From assembly GCA_017938145.1 (NCBI GenBank), contig JAGBCB010000013.1, forward strand, positions 1 to 64,000: DNA of 64,000 nucleotides, in the 5' to 3' direction. The number at the start of each line of letters is the position of its first letter. The first letter of the stretch is position 1. The position numbers were made by a program, and so were the translations under genes. Below the pieces are notes generated by a model that ran no database searches, had not been told where the DNA came from, and saw only the letters and a list, made by a program, of their open reading frames with translations. Shown in pieces: positions 1 to 7,284 of this stretch. The stretch comes from Lachnospiraceae bacterium (GTDB lineage: Bacteria > Bacillota > Clostridia > Lachnospirales > Lachnospiraceae).

Positions 1-107
1 AAAACTGTGGCAATACACTCCTTTAAATAGTCGAAGCTATAAGATAAAAATAAAAAGTCCACAGTGTTACTATTGATTATATCAGAGTTGAGAAGAAAGG
101 AGCGTAT

Positions 108-133
108 TGATGTATTTCAGTGTAAATACATCA
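108..133. promoter_or_regulatory. Perfect 10-bp inverted repeat (putative autoregulatory operator)
   Basis: The arms TGATGTATTT (108-117) and AAATACATCA (124-133) are exact reverse complements around a 6-nt spacer. The element lies between a strong Shine-Dalgarno sequence (95-102) and the start of the HTH-aminotransferase gene at 147, overlapping a short leader ORF. It could be the DNA operator of that gene's own XRE domain, or an RNA hairpin hiding translation signals. The palindrome is observed; the role is inferred. Confidence 0.7.
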
Positions 134-145
134 TACAAGTGTTAA
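110..145 (+). CDS. Putative 11-codon leader peptide
   Basis: An ATG at 110 lies 7 nt after a strong GAAAGGAG ribosome site (95-102) and opens an 11-codon frame (MYFSVNTSYKC) ending with TAA at 143-145. The main gene starts one base later at 147 and has no ribosome site of its own, so it may be translated by coupling to this leader. The frame contains the 10-bp inverted repeat. The peptide shows no run of one amino acid that would suggest classical attenuation. Confidence 0.45.
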   Translation: MYFSVNTSYKC

Positions 146-146
146 A

Positions 147-1661
147 ATGGAAAGTTCAATTTTTTCAATCCGATTAAACGAATTATTACAGCAAAAAAAG
201 ATAAAACAGGTTGATCTGGTCCGTCTGGCGGAAGAAAAAGGTATTAAGCTCGGAAAGAGCCACATCAGCCAGTATGTATCCGGAAAAACCGTTCCCCGCA
301 AGGAAATACTCCAGTTTTTGGCCGGTGTCCTTGAAGTAGAGCCGGACTGGTTATTGGGTAAAACAGAAGACTCACCAAAGGAGAATATTCCAAAGGATGT
401 TCCCGAAGAAAAGTTCAATTTCAGCAAGAAAGAAGGCAGCAGTATGAGAGAATTTAAGAAATCCAGCAAATTAGAAAATGTATTATATGACGTAAGAGGT
501 CCGGTTGTAGAAGAAGCAGCACGTATGGAGCATGAAGGCACCCAGGTATTAAAACTTAACATCGGCAATCCGGCTCCGTTTGGTTTCCGCACCCCGGACG
601 AAGTTATCTACGATATGCGCCGTCAGTTAACCGACTGTGAAGGCTACTCCGATTCCAAGGGCCTGTTTGCTGCAAGAAAAGCAATCATGCAGTATGCCCA
701 GATAAAGAACATTCCAAACGTAAGCATGGACGATATTTACACCGGTAACGGCGTCAGCGAGCTCATCAACTTAAGTATGTCCGCTCTTCTTGACGACGGC
801 GACGAAGTTTTAATTCCATCTCCGGACTATCCTCTTTGGACCGCCTGCGTAACACTTGCCGGCGGTAAAGCGGTTCACTATATCTGCGATGAGCAGTCCG
901 AGTGGAATCCGGATATTAACGACATTAAGAAGAAAGTAACCAACCGCACCAAGGCGATTGTTATTATCAATCCGAACAATCCAACCGGTGCCCTGTATCC
1001 AAAGGAAATTCTGGAACAGATTGTTGCCATTGCAAGAGAGCACCAGTTAATGATTTTCTCCGACGAAATTTATGACCGTCTGGTAATGGATGACTTAGAG
1101 CACATCTCCATTGCTTCCCTGGCTCCGGATTTATTCTGCGTTACCTTCAGCGGACTTTCCAAGTCCCATATGATTGCAGGTTTTAGAATCGGCTGGATGA
1201 TTTTAAGCGGCAACAAGAATCTGGGCAGAGATTATATCCAGGGACTTAACATGCTCTCCAACATGCGTCTTTGTTCCAACGTTCCTGCCCAGTCCATCGT
1301 ACAGACTGCCCTGTGGGGTTATCAGAGCGTTAAGAACTACATTGTTCCGGGCGGACGTGTTTACGAACAGCGCGAATATGTTTATAAGGCATTAAATGAT
1401 ATCCCGGGCATTTCCGCAGTAAAGCCAAAGGCTGCTTTTTACATCTTCCCAAAGATTGATGTGAAAAAGTTCAATATGACCAACGATGAAAAGTTTGCCC
1501 TGGATTTACTCCGCGATAAAAAGCTCCTTCTCATTAACGGCCGCGGCTTTAACTGGTCCGAACCTGACCACTTCCGTGTGGTTTACCTCCCAAGAGTAGA
1601 AGTTCTGGAAGATGCCATGGGCAAGTTGAAGGATTTCTTAAGTTATTACAGACAGGCATAA
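147..1661 (+). CDS. alaA: XRE-family HTH domain fused to AlaA-type alanine aminotransferase
   Basis: A PLP-dependent fold-type I aminotransferase, expected to interconvert pyruvate and alanine with glutamate in the cytoplasm. Residues about 5-65 form an XRE/Cro helix-turn-helix. From residue 100 (MREFKKSSKLENV) the sequence matches the start and full length of E. coli AlaA (SKLENV, LKLNIGNPAPFGF, PDYPLWTA, INPNNPTGA). The PLP lysine is K339 in SGLSKSH. The start at 147 is forced by an in-frame stop at 123 and lacks its own ribosome site, so coupling to the leader at 110 is likely. An internal ATG at 444, with a weak AAGG upstream, could give a free enzyme. The HTH could make this a self-regulating enzyme; that is inference. 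The family call is firm. Confidence 0.9.
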   Translation: MESSIFSIRLNELLQQKKIKQVDLVRLAEEKGIKLGKSHISQYVSGKTVPRKEILQFLAGVLEVEPDWLLGKTEDSPKENIPKDVPEEKFNFSKKEGSSMREFKKSSKLENVLYDVRGPVVEEAARMEHEGTQVLKLNIGNPAPFGFRTPDEVIYDMRRQLTDCEGYSDSKGLFAARKAIMQYAQIKNIPNVSMDDIYTGNGVSELINLSMSALLDDGDEVLIPSPDYPLWTACVTLAGGKAVHYICDEQSEWNPDINDIKKKVTNRTKAIVIINPNNPTGALYPKEILEQIVAIAREHQLMIFSDEIYDRLVMDDLEHISIASLAPDLFCVTFSGLSKSHMIAGFRIGWMILSGNKNLGRDYIQGLNMLSNMRLCSNVPAQSIVQTALWGYQSVKNYIVPGGRVYEQREYVYKALNDIPGISAVKPKAAFYIFPKIDVKKFNMTNDEKFALDLLRDKKLLLINGRGFNWSEPDHFRVVYLPRVEVLEDAMGKLKDFLSYYRQA

Positions 1662-1686
1662 AACGACAACAAGGAGACAAATTTTT

Positions 1687-3396
1687 ATGGCTTGGTATGA
1701 CGAGGCAATATTTTATCACATTTACCCACTGGGACTTACGGGAGCTCCAAAGCAAAACCCTTACGAAGTTCCCGATTACCGCTTGCAAAGCATTCTTCCA
1801 TGGATTTCCCATATCAAATCCATCGGTTGTAATGCACTCTATATCGGACCGCTGTTTGAATCTGTGGGACACGGTTATGAAACTACCGATTACAAAAAAC
1901 TGGATAGCCGTCTTGGCGACAACAAAGACCTGAAAAACTTTGTGGCAGAGTGCCACGCACAGGGCATCCGGGTTATTTTCGACGGTGTATTCAACCACAC
2001 CGGCAGAGACTTCTTTGCATTTAAGGATATTCAGAAGAACCGGGAGAACTCCCGCTATAAAGACTGGTATTGCAACGTAAACTTCTGGGGCAATACCGAA
2101 TACAACGATGGATTTTCCTACGAAAACTGGGGCGGTTACAACCTCCTGGTTAAACTCAACCAGCATAATCCGGAGGTTCAAAATTACATCTGCGATGTCA
2201 TCCGTTTCTGGGTTTCCGAATTTGACATTGACGGCATCCGCTTAGACGCCGCCGACGTGCTGGATTTCAATTACATGCAGTGCATGCGCCGGGTGGCTAA
2301 CGAAGTAAAGCCGGACTTTTGGCTCATGGGTGAGGTTATTCACGGCGATTACAACCGCTGGGCAAACGAAAACACCCTTCACTCCGTCACCAACTATCAC
2401 CTGCACAAAGCACTGTACTCCGGTCACAACGACCACAACTACTTCGAAATTGCCCACACCGTCAAGCGTTTAAACGATATGGGCAACTTAAAGCTTTACA
2501 ACTTCGTGGATAACCACGACGTAGAACGTATTCACACAAAGCTTACCAACAAAAACCACTTCACACCGGTGCATATTTTACTGTATACCCTTCCGGGCAT
2601 TCCGTCCGTTTACTACGGTTCGGAATTCGGCATCGAAGGCAAAAAGGAACGTTACTCCGACGACTCCCTGCGACCTGCCCTTAATCTGGCAGATTATGCA
2701 GATGCGGCAGAGTGGCATCCATATACCAAGCTGATTGCAGCTCTCGGTAAAATCCGCCGGAACACACCGGCTCTTTCCTACGGCGATTATAAAGAGCTCC
2801 GCCTTACCAACTGCCAGTATGCTTTTGCCAGAAATTATAACGGCCAGTCCGTTATTGTTACCGTAAATAATGCCGATAACGACGAAACCATGACTCTGCC
2901 TGCAGGTAACTGTGCAGAATATGTTGGCGCTTTATCCGGCACTAAAGCGGCGGTTACTAATGGTTCTATTACCGTTACCGTGAAAGCAAATTCCGGCGAT
3001 ATCTGGATTCCGGCAGAAAGTGCCAAGGAAACCTATGATGTTGTGATGGAACCGGTGGTAACAGAGAAAGTGGAGTATGTAGCGAAGGAAGAACCTATCG
3101 TAACTGAAGCTGTGCAGGAAGTTGTGGAAGAAACTGTAGTTAAAGCTGTTATGGAACCTGAAATTCCTGTAGCAGAACCACAGCCGGAAGCAGTTGCAGA
3201 ACCAATTCCGGAACCTGCAAAAGCTCCTGTTACAATTCCAAATAAACCTTACGAAGAAATGACCGTAGAAGAACTTCAAGCTGCTATCTTAGAACGCATG
3301 GCGAAGAACGGTCCGGTTACCGACCAGATGAAGAAAGACGTCACCGAAAATGTTTGGCATAATTCTCTTGTGACTTGGATTAAGAGTTTCAACTAA
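1687..3396 (+). CDS. Intracellular GH13 alpha-amylase family enzyme with Val/Glu/Pro-rich C-terminal extension
   Basis: An alpha-glucan hydrolase of the alpha-amylase family with no signal peptide, so probably acting on imported maltodextrins. The (beta/alpha)8 barrel shows the family motifs: DGVFNHTG, nucleophile D187 in GIRLDAADV, acid/base E216 in LMGEVI and D278 in FVDNHD. A C-terminal beta domain runs to about residue 448. An unusual tail follows: a Val/Glu/Pro-rich repetitive segment (about 453-525) and a short predicted helical end (about 525-569), not part of a normal GH13 protein. It sits 25 bp after the aminotransferase gene with its own ribosome site (AAGGAG) and ends at a strong terminator. 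Exact specificity (maltogenic amylase, neopullulanase or maltodextrin glucosidase) cannot be set from sequence alone. Confidence 0.88.
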   Translation: MAWYDEAIFYHIYPLGLTGAPKQNPYEVPDYRLQSILPWISHIKSIGCNALYIGPLFESVGHGYETTDYKKLDSRLGDNKDLKNFVAECHAQGIRVIFDGVFNHTGRDFFAFKDIQKNRENSRYKDWYCNVNFWGNTEYNDGFSYENWGGYNLLVKLNQHNPEVQNYICDVIRFWVSEFDIDGIRLDAADVLDFNYMQCMRRVANEVKPDFWLMGEVIHGDYNRWANENTLHSVTNYHLHKALYSGHNDHNYFEIAHTVKRLNDMGNLKLYNFVDNHDVERIHTKLTNKNHFTPVHILLYTLPGIPSVYYGSEFGIEGKKERYSDDSLRPALNLADYADAAEWHPYTKLIAALGKIRRNTPALSYGDYKELRLTNCQYAFARNYNGQSVIVTVNNADNDETMTLPAGNCAEYVGALSGTKAAVTNGSITVTVKANSGDIWIPAESAKETYDVVMEPVVTEKVEYVAKEEPIVTEAVQEVVEETVVKAVMEPEIPVAEPQPEAVAEPIPEPAKAPVTIPNKPYEEMTVEELQAAILERMAKNGPVTDQMKKDVTENVWHNSLVTWIKSFN

Positions 3397-3410
3397 ACTA
3401 CGGAATATAA

Positions 3411-3447
3411 AAAATACCACCTGCACTAAATTTGCAGGTGGTATTTT
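3411..3447. terminator. Bidirectional intrinsic terminator
   Basis: A perfect 15-bp stem with arms at 3411-3425 and 3433-3447 and a 7-nt loop. It is flanked by A-rich sequence on one side and ends in four T, so it works in both directions between the convergent amylase gene and the membrane-protein gene at 3456. Confidence 0.92.
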
Positions 3448-3455
3448 CAATTATA

Positions 3456-3815
3456 CTAGCACAAAACAAGTCCGCACAACATTACAAGACAGGCCACTAC
3501 ACTACATAAAAGTGAAACAGCAAGCTGGATTTCTTCGGATTTCCTATCAAACTTTTCCTTGAGTTCTACCCGTTCCTTTGAGTCTTTGGTATGAATTTCT
3601 TCCTCCATACGCCCGGGTATAAAACCGAACAGTGGTATCAGCACTAATAAAAGAGCACCCAACTTTGAACCGGTTTTCCCGTTGCCCACATGAAATAAAG
3701 CATTGTTATTAATAACATCCGGGAGACACAGCCAAATAACAAAGCAGATAAGCATTCCGATAATTATTGTAAAAATCCGGATGGTCCTTAATTGCTGTGA
3801 ACTAAGTTTTTTCAT
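3456..3815 (-). CDS. Small integral membrane protein of unknown function
   Basis: 119 residues. Three hydrophobic segments are visible: about 13-33 (FTIIIGMLICFVIWLCL), 52-67 (LGALLLVLIPLFGF) and 97-119. A charged region rich in Glu and Lys lies between the second and third (PGRMEEEIHTKDSKERVELKEKFDRK). The start has a good ribosome site (GGGAGG). It follows the small zinc-ribbon membrane protein on the same strand 42 bp away and the two probably form one unit from the promoter at 4131-4159. No family is recognised with confidence and no function is proposed. Confidence 0.7.
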   Translation of the reverse strand: MKKLSSQQLRTIRIFTIIIGMLICFVIWLCLPDVINNNALFHVGNGKTGSKLGALLLVLIPLFGFIPGRMEEEIHTKDSKERVELKEKFDRKSEEIQLAVSLLCSVVACLVMLCGLVLC

Positions 3816-3857
3816 TTGTTTGCCTCCCTTATTTTACTCATCTCAGAACCAATCGTT

Positions 3858-4094
3858 TTATATTTTTTGGCCTTTTCTTGTACACATATTCGTAGTATTA
3901 CAATGAGGGCACTTAAGCAGATGTTCATCAAACACATGATATACTAAAATCGCGTTCGTCCATTTGGGTTGAAACTTTGCTCCGCAGTTTCCACACGCAA
4001 AATAGTATTTACTATCTGCTAATGCGCCGGCAATGATTCCACCCGCCATTACAACAACAGTCAAGATTGCAATAATTACAAGTGTTTTACCCAT
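3858..4094 (-). CDS. Small membrane protein with C-terminal zinc-ribbon
   Basis: 78 residues. An N-terminal hydrophobic helix (about 4-26, LVIIAILTVVVMAGGIIAGAL) is followed by a cytoplasmic-sized domain with two CxxC pairs (CGNCG and CPHC) about 30 residues apart, a zinc-ribbon or rubredoxin-type knuckle layout. An upstream in-frame ATG exists at 4109, but GGAGGTG lies just in front of the ATG at 4094, so the shorter product is preferred. A near-consensus promoter is 37 bp upstream. Function is unknown. Confidence 0.7.
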   Translation of the reverse strand: MGKTLVIIAILTVVVMAGGIIAGALADSKYYFACGNCGAKFQPKWTNAILVYHVFDEHLLKCPHCNTTNMCTRKGQKI

Positions 4095-4130
4095 AAGCTG
4101 CACCTCCATAATATCTAACTTTCTAAAATA

Positions 4131-4159
4131 ATACTATCGCTTACAGGTTCTTCTGTCAA
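4131..4159 (-). promoter_or_regulatory. Sigma-A type promoter for the two small membrane genes
   Basis: Read on the minus strand: -35 TTGACA (4159-4154), a 17-bp spacer and -10 TAGTAT (4136-4131). It lies upstream of the gene starting at 4094. Confidence 0.75.
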
Positions 4160-4187
4160 TCAATATTTAATCTATTTTAGTTGAAAC

Positions 4188-4453
4188 ATAAAACCGTACT
4201 CCCGCCTGTTCCGGGGCATATAAAAAGGCTGTAACAACGTCTTATTTTTAGCCCACCGGTAACCAAGTGTCCGACCTCTCAAACGACGGCTGTTCGGATA
4301 TGGCGAACAAGCGAAATATTATTTCGGTTGCTTCGACATAGACGAATAGCTGTCGGAGGAGGCAGGCGAACACGGTTACCGGCGGGACTAAAAATATATA
4401 CCTGTTACAGCCTTTGGCTTTTGAATCCCCGGAACACCGGGAGTATGTTTTAT
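4188..4453. repeat. Giant imperfect hairpin A (about 266 nt)
   Basis: The stretch folds back on itself over its full length around the centre CGAAAT-att-ATTTCG (4312-4326). Matched blocks include ACTCCCG/CGGGAGT, TGTTCCGGGG/CCCCGGAACA, GGCTGTAACA/TGTTACAGCC, TATTTTTAG/CTAAAAATA and CCGGTAACC/GGTTACCGG, always at symmetrical distances from the centre. By eye the arms match at roughly three positions in four. The 3' arm includes the stop codon of the tldE gene. There is no credible reading frame. It could be a very long terminator-like structure, a stable RNA or a fold-back mobile element. The rest of the 4095-4449 gap holds only the promoter at 4131-4159. Confidence 0.8.
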
Positions 4454-5799
4454 TTACCTGCGATTGTCATTTCCTTAATGAGCACGGACGGAGAACCGCA
4501 TCTACTGGAACCAAGTGCAAACGGATTGAACTTTAAGTCCTCGCCAACACTTGCGATTTCCTTAAGCAAGGTAAAGAAGTTACCGGACACGGTAATGCTC
4601 TTTACCGGCTTGCCCTTCTTGCCGTCGGTAATACAGAAACCGGACGCAGCCAGGGAAAAGTCACCGGTGATTGGATTTGCACCGGCATGCATGCCTTCCA
4701 CGGAAGTTACATAAATACCATTGCCGGCTTCTGCCATTAAGTCATCTAACGTACCCTTTACCGGATTGATGTAGAAGCTGTATGGACGGATGCCTACGTT
4801 GGACGCGTAAGAAGCCTTGTGTCCGTTACCGGTGGTCTTTACGCCTGCTACCGCTGCTGTCTTTAAGTTGTGAAGCAGTGTCACAAACTGACCGCCTTCA
4901 ATAACGTTCTTCTTATAAGTTGCAACACCTTCGTCGTCGAAGGTTGCCTTAACGAGGGCATCTGCTCTCATTGGGTCGTCGGTTAAGGTTACGATATCCG
5001 CCGCAATCTTTTCGCCTTCCTTGCCCTTTAAGAGGGAAAGGCCCTTCTGGGCAGCCTCTGCGGAGAATACGGAGGAGTAGGTGGACAGCATGCTCGCCAT
5101 CACCTTGTTGGAGAAAACAACCGGATACTTTCCGCTTGGCACGGACTCTGCACCGATGGTATCTACTGCATCCTTTACTGCTTCCTTGGCAATCTTTTCG
5201 ATATCGAAGGACTCGAACTTGCCGGAGGAAACTTCCATGCCGTCATACATTTCTTCCCCTTCGGCAACAACTGCCATACCATAGGTAAAGGAGAATGCGG
5301 CGCTGTCTTCTAAATCAAGACCGTTGGAATTATACAGGGCGGTCTTACTTTCCACAAAGCCCGCATAAGCCTGGGTGCCGTCTACCACACGGTTGTCGGT
5401 GGCATAAATCTGCTTCTGTAAATCCAGAGCAAAATCAATTACTTCTGCAGCGGTCGGAAGCTTTACCTCTTCCTTTTCAATCACAGCATAGGTATCCCCC
5501 TTCGTATGAATAAATGCCTGCTCGTCGCTTTCGATGGACTTTGCATTTTCAAGTGCACGTTCCACTAAGGAAACTGCTTCTTCTTCGGATAAATGCTCGG
5601 TGGATGCGTAACCCATCTTACCATTTACCAGACACTTTAAACAAACGCCCAAATTAGAGCCGGTGGCAAATCCTTTTACCTCAGTCTTAAAAATTTCGGT
5701 CTGGGTTTCTGCAGACTCACTATAATAAAGCTCGTAATCTTTTACTTCTTTTTCTGCGGCAGCCGCAATCACTGCCTGCTTAAATTCCTGATAGTTCAT
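4450..5799 (-). CDS. pmbA: TldE/PmbA, non-metallo subunit of the TldD/TldE protease
   Basis: 449 residues, the normal length for TldE/PmbA. It pairs with TldD to form a proteolytic heterodimer that degrades unfolded or modified peptides, and in E. coli helps mature microcin B17 and degrade CcdA. Typical C-terminal family signatures are present (GNGHKASYASNVGIRPYSFYI, GMHAGANPITGDFSLAASGF). The HExxxH zinc motif of TldD is absent, as expected for TldE. The start ATG lies one base after the tldD stop, and the ribosome site AGGAGG is inside the tldD 3' end, so the two are translationally coupled. The stop codon is embedded in the outer end of giant hairpin A. Confidence 0.93.
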   Translation of the reverse strand: MNYQEFKQAVIAAAAEKEVKDYELYYSESAETQTEIFKTEVKGFATGSNLGVCLKCLVNGKMGYASTEHLSEEEAVSLVERALENAKSIESDEQAFIHTKGDTYAVIEKEEVKLPTAAEVIDFALDLQKQIYATDNRVVDGTQAYAGFVESKTALYNSNGLDLEDSAAFSFTYGMAVVAEGEEMYDGMEVSSGKFESFDIEKIAKEAVKDAVDTIGAESVPSGKYPVVFSNKVMASMLSTYSSVFSAEAAQKGLSLLKGKEGEKIAADIVTLTDDPMRADALVKATFDDEGVATYKKNVIEGGQFVTLLHNLKTAAVAGVKTTGNGHKASYASNVGIRPYSFYINPVKGTLDDLMAEAGNGIYVTSVEGMHAGANPITGDFSLAASGFCITDGKKGKPVKSITVSGNFFTLLKEIASVGEDLKFNPFALGSSRCGSPSVLIKEMTIAGK

Positions 5800-5800
5800 A

Positions 5801-7183
5801 TTAGCGACCTCCTACTGTAATGGATGATACACGGATGAGCGGCTGACCAACGTCGGTTGGGATACTGCCGGAGGATGCTCCGCACATACCCTGTCCGCGT
5901 TCTAAGTTTTTGCCTACCATGTCGATGTTCATCAAAATGTCGGAGCCCTTGCCGATTAAGCTGGCACCACGAACTGCTTCTTTAATTTCACCGTTCTTGA
6001 TGATATAACCTTCTGCAACGGAGAAATTGAACTGGCCGGTTAACGGATTTACGGAACCGCCGCCCATCTTCTTTGCGTACAGACCATTTTCGATGGAAGC
6101 GATGATGTCCTTATCTTCGTCATTACCCGCTGCAATGAAGGTATTTGTCATACGGGAGGTTGGCTCGTAAGCATAGCTCTGACGACGGGAGTTTCCGGTA
6201 GGAGCCATGCCCATACGTCTGCCGTTTAATTTATCTACCATGTAGGACTTTAAAATACCGTTTTCAATCAGCACATTCTTGCGGCCCGGAGTACCTTCAT
6301 CATCGATATTAATGGAGCCCCAAGCATTCGGAATAGAACCGTCATCAATCGCGTTAACCTTTTCATTCGCAATCTGCTGACCAAGCTTGCCTGCAAATAC
6401 TGACTGGCCCAGAGCCACACAGGAAGCCTCTAAGGCATGTCCGCAGGCTTCGTGGAAAATAACGCCGCCGAAGGCATTTTCGATAGCCACCGGCATAACG
6501 CCTGCATCGATATAGCCAGCGTTAATCATCGTGATGGCCTGTCTTGCCGCCTCTAAACCAACTTCCTTTGGTGGGAATAATTCAAATAATTCCATACCAA
6601 CCCTTGCACCTGGAGAACAGCTGCCGGTCTGGTTTTCACCGTTCTTGCTGGCGATGGCACTGACTGCGATTCTGGTACGAATCTGGCGGTCTTCTGCAAA
6701 TAAGCCTTCGCTGTTGGCAACTAAAATATTGTGGTCTACATCTAAGAAAGAACCTGTCACCTGGGAAATGTCCTGATGATAGTCCTTTGCCGTCTGGCAT
6801 GCTTCTTTTAAGAAATCTACCTTATACGCATTTTCTACGGATACCGGTACAATCTTTACCGGATGGATGTCGCCAAAACGGCGTTCTCTGAGCACTACGT
6901 TGGCAATTGCCGCACTGCCTGTTCCAAGAGCATCTGCTACACGTCTTGCGCAGGCAAGGATAGCACCTCTTTCTAAAGAAGAAGTGGAACCGGAAACACA
7001 ACGGGTTCCCTGAAATACACGGATGCCTACACCGGCAATTACCGCATCCTCAATTTTATCAACCTTCGTAGAAACCATCTGAATGGCCTTCTGGTTGGTG
7101 TGTTCTGCGAACACTTCTGCATAGTCTGCACCGGTGGATAAGGCAATTCCCAGTGCTTCTTTTACCAAACTTTGTGGTAACAT
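5801..7183 (-). CDS. tldD: TldD metalloprotease subunit
   Basis: 460 residues. The zinc-binding motif HEACGH is at about residues 244-249, and the C-terminal region shows TldD signatures (GTPGRKNVLIENG, RQSYAYEPTSRMTNTFI, GGGSVNPLTGQFNF). It is the catalytic partner of TldE. The start at 7183 (MLPQSL) is chosen because AAGGAGGG lies 5 bases before it; an upstream in-frame ATG at 7207 has no ribosome site. A stem-loop (7205-7234) sits in the leader. Confidence 0.94.
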   Translation of the reverse strand: MLPQSLVKEALGIALSTGADYAEVFAEHTNQKAIQMVSTKVDKIEDAVIAGVGIRVFQGTRCVSGSTSSLERGAILACARRVADALGTGSAAIANVVLRERRFGDIHPVKIVPVSVENAYKVDFLKEACQTAKDYHQDISQVTGSFLDVDHNILVANSEGLFAEDRQIRTRIAVSAIASKNGENQTGSCSPGARVGMELFELFPPKEVGLEAARQAITMINAGYIDAGVMPVAIENAFGGVIFHEACGHALEASCVALGQSVFAGKLGQQIANEKVNAIDDGSIPNAWGSINIDDEGTPGRKNVLIENGILKSYMVDKLNGRRMGMAPTGNSRRQSYAYEPTSRMTNTFIAAGNDEDKDIIASIENGLYAKKMGGGSVNPLTGQFNFSVAEGYIIKNGEIKEAVRGASLIGKGSDILMNIDMVGKNLERGQGMCGASSGSIPTDVGQPLIRVSSITVGGR

Positions 7184-7204
7184 ATAAACCCTCCTTACAT
7201 AATT

Positions 7205-7234
7205 CAACGGCAGAAAGCAAGCCTTCTGCCGTTG
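7205..7234. terminator. Stem-loop between clpB and tldD
   Basis: Arms CAACGGCAGAA (7205-7215) and TTCTGCCGTTG (7224-7234). It lies after clpB and before tldD. A T-rich tract follows only on the plus strand, so it is a weak terminator for the minus-strand genes and may instead be an mRNA processing or stability element. Confidence 0.5.
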
Positions 7235-7284
7235 TTATTTTCATATTCTATTTTCCTGCATCCGCAGTAGAATTTGAAGTTACA

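Noticed and set aside
2932-3279. Frame antisense to the amylase tail, rich in Phe/Cys/Arg/Asn
   Set aside because: A mirror of the Val/Glu/Pro codons on the other strand.
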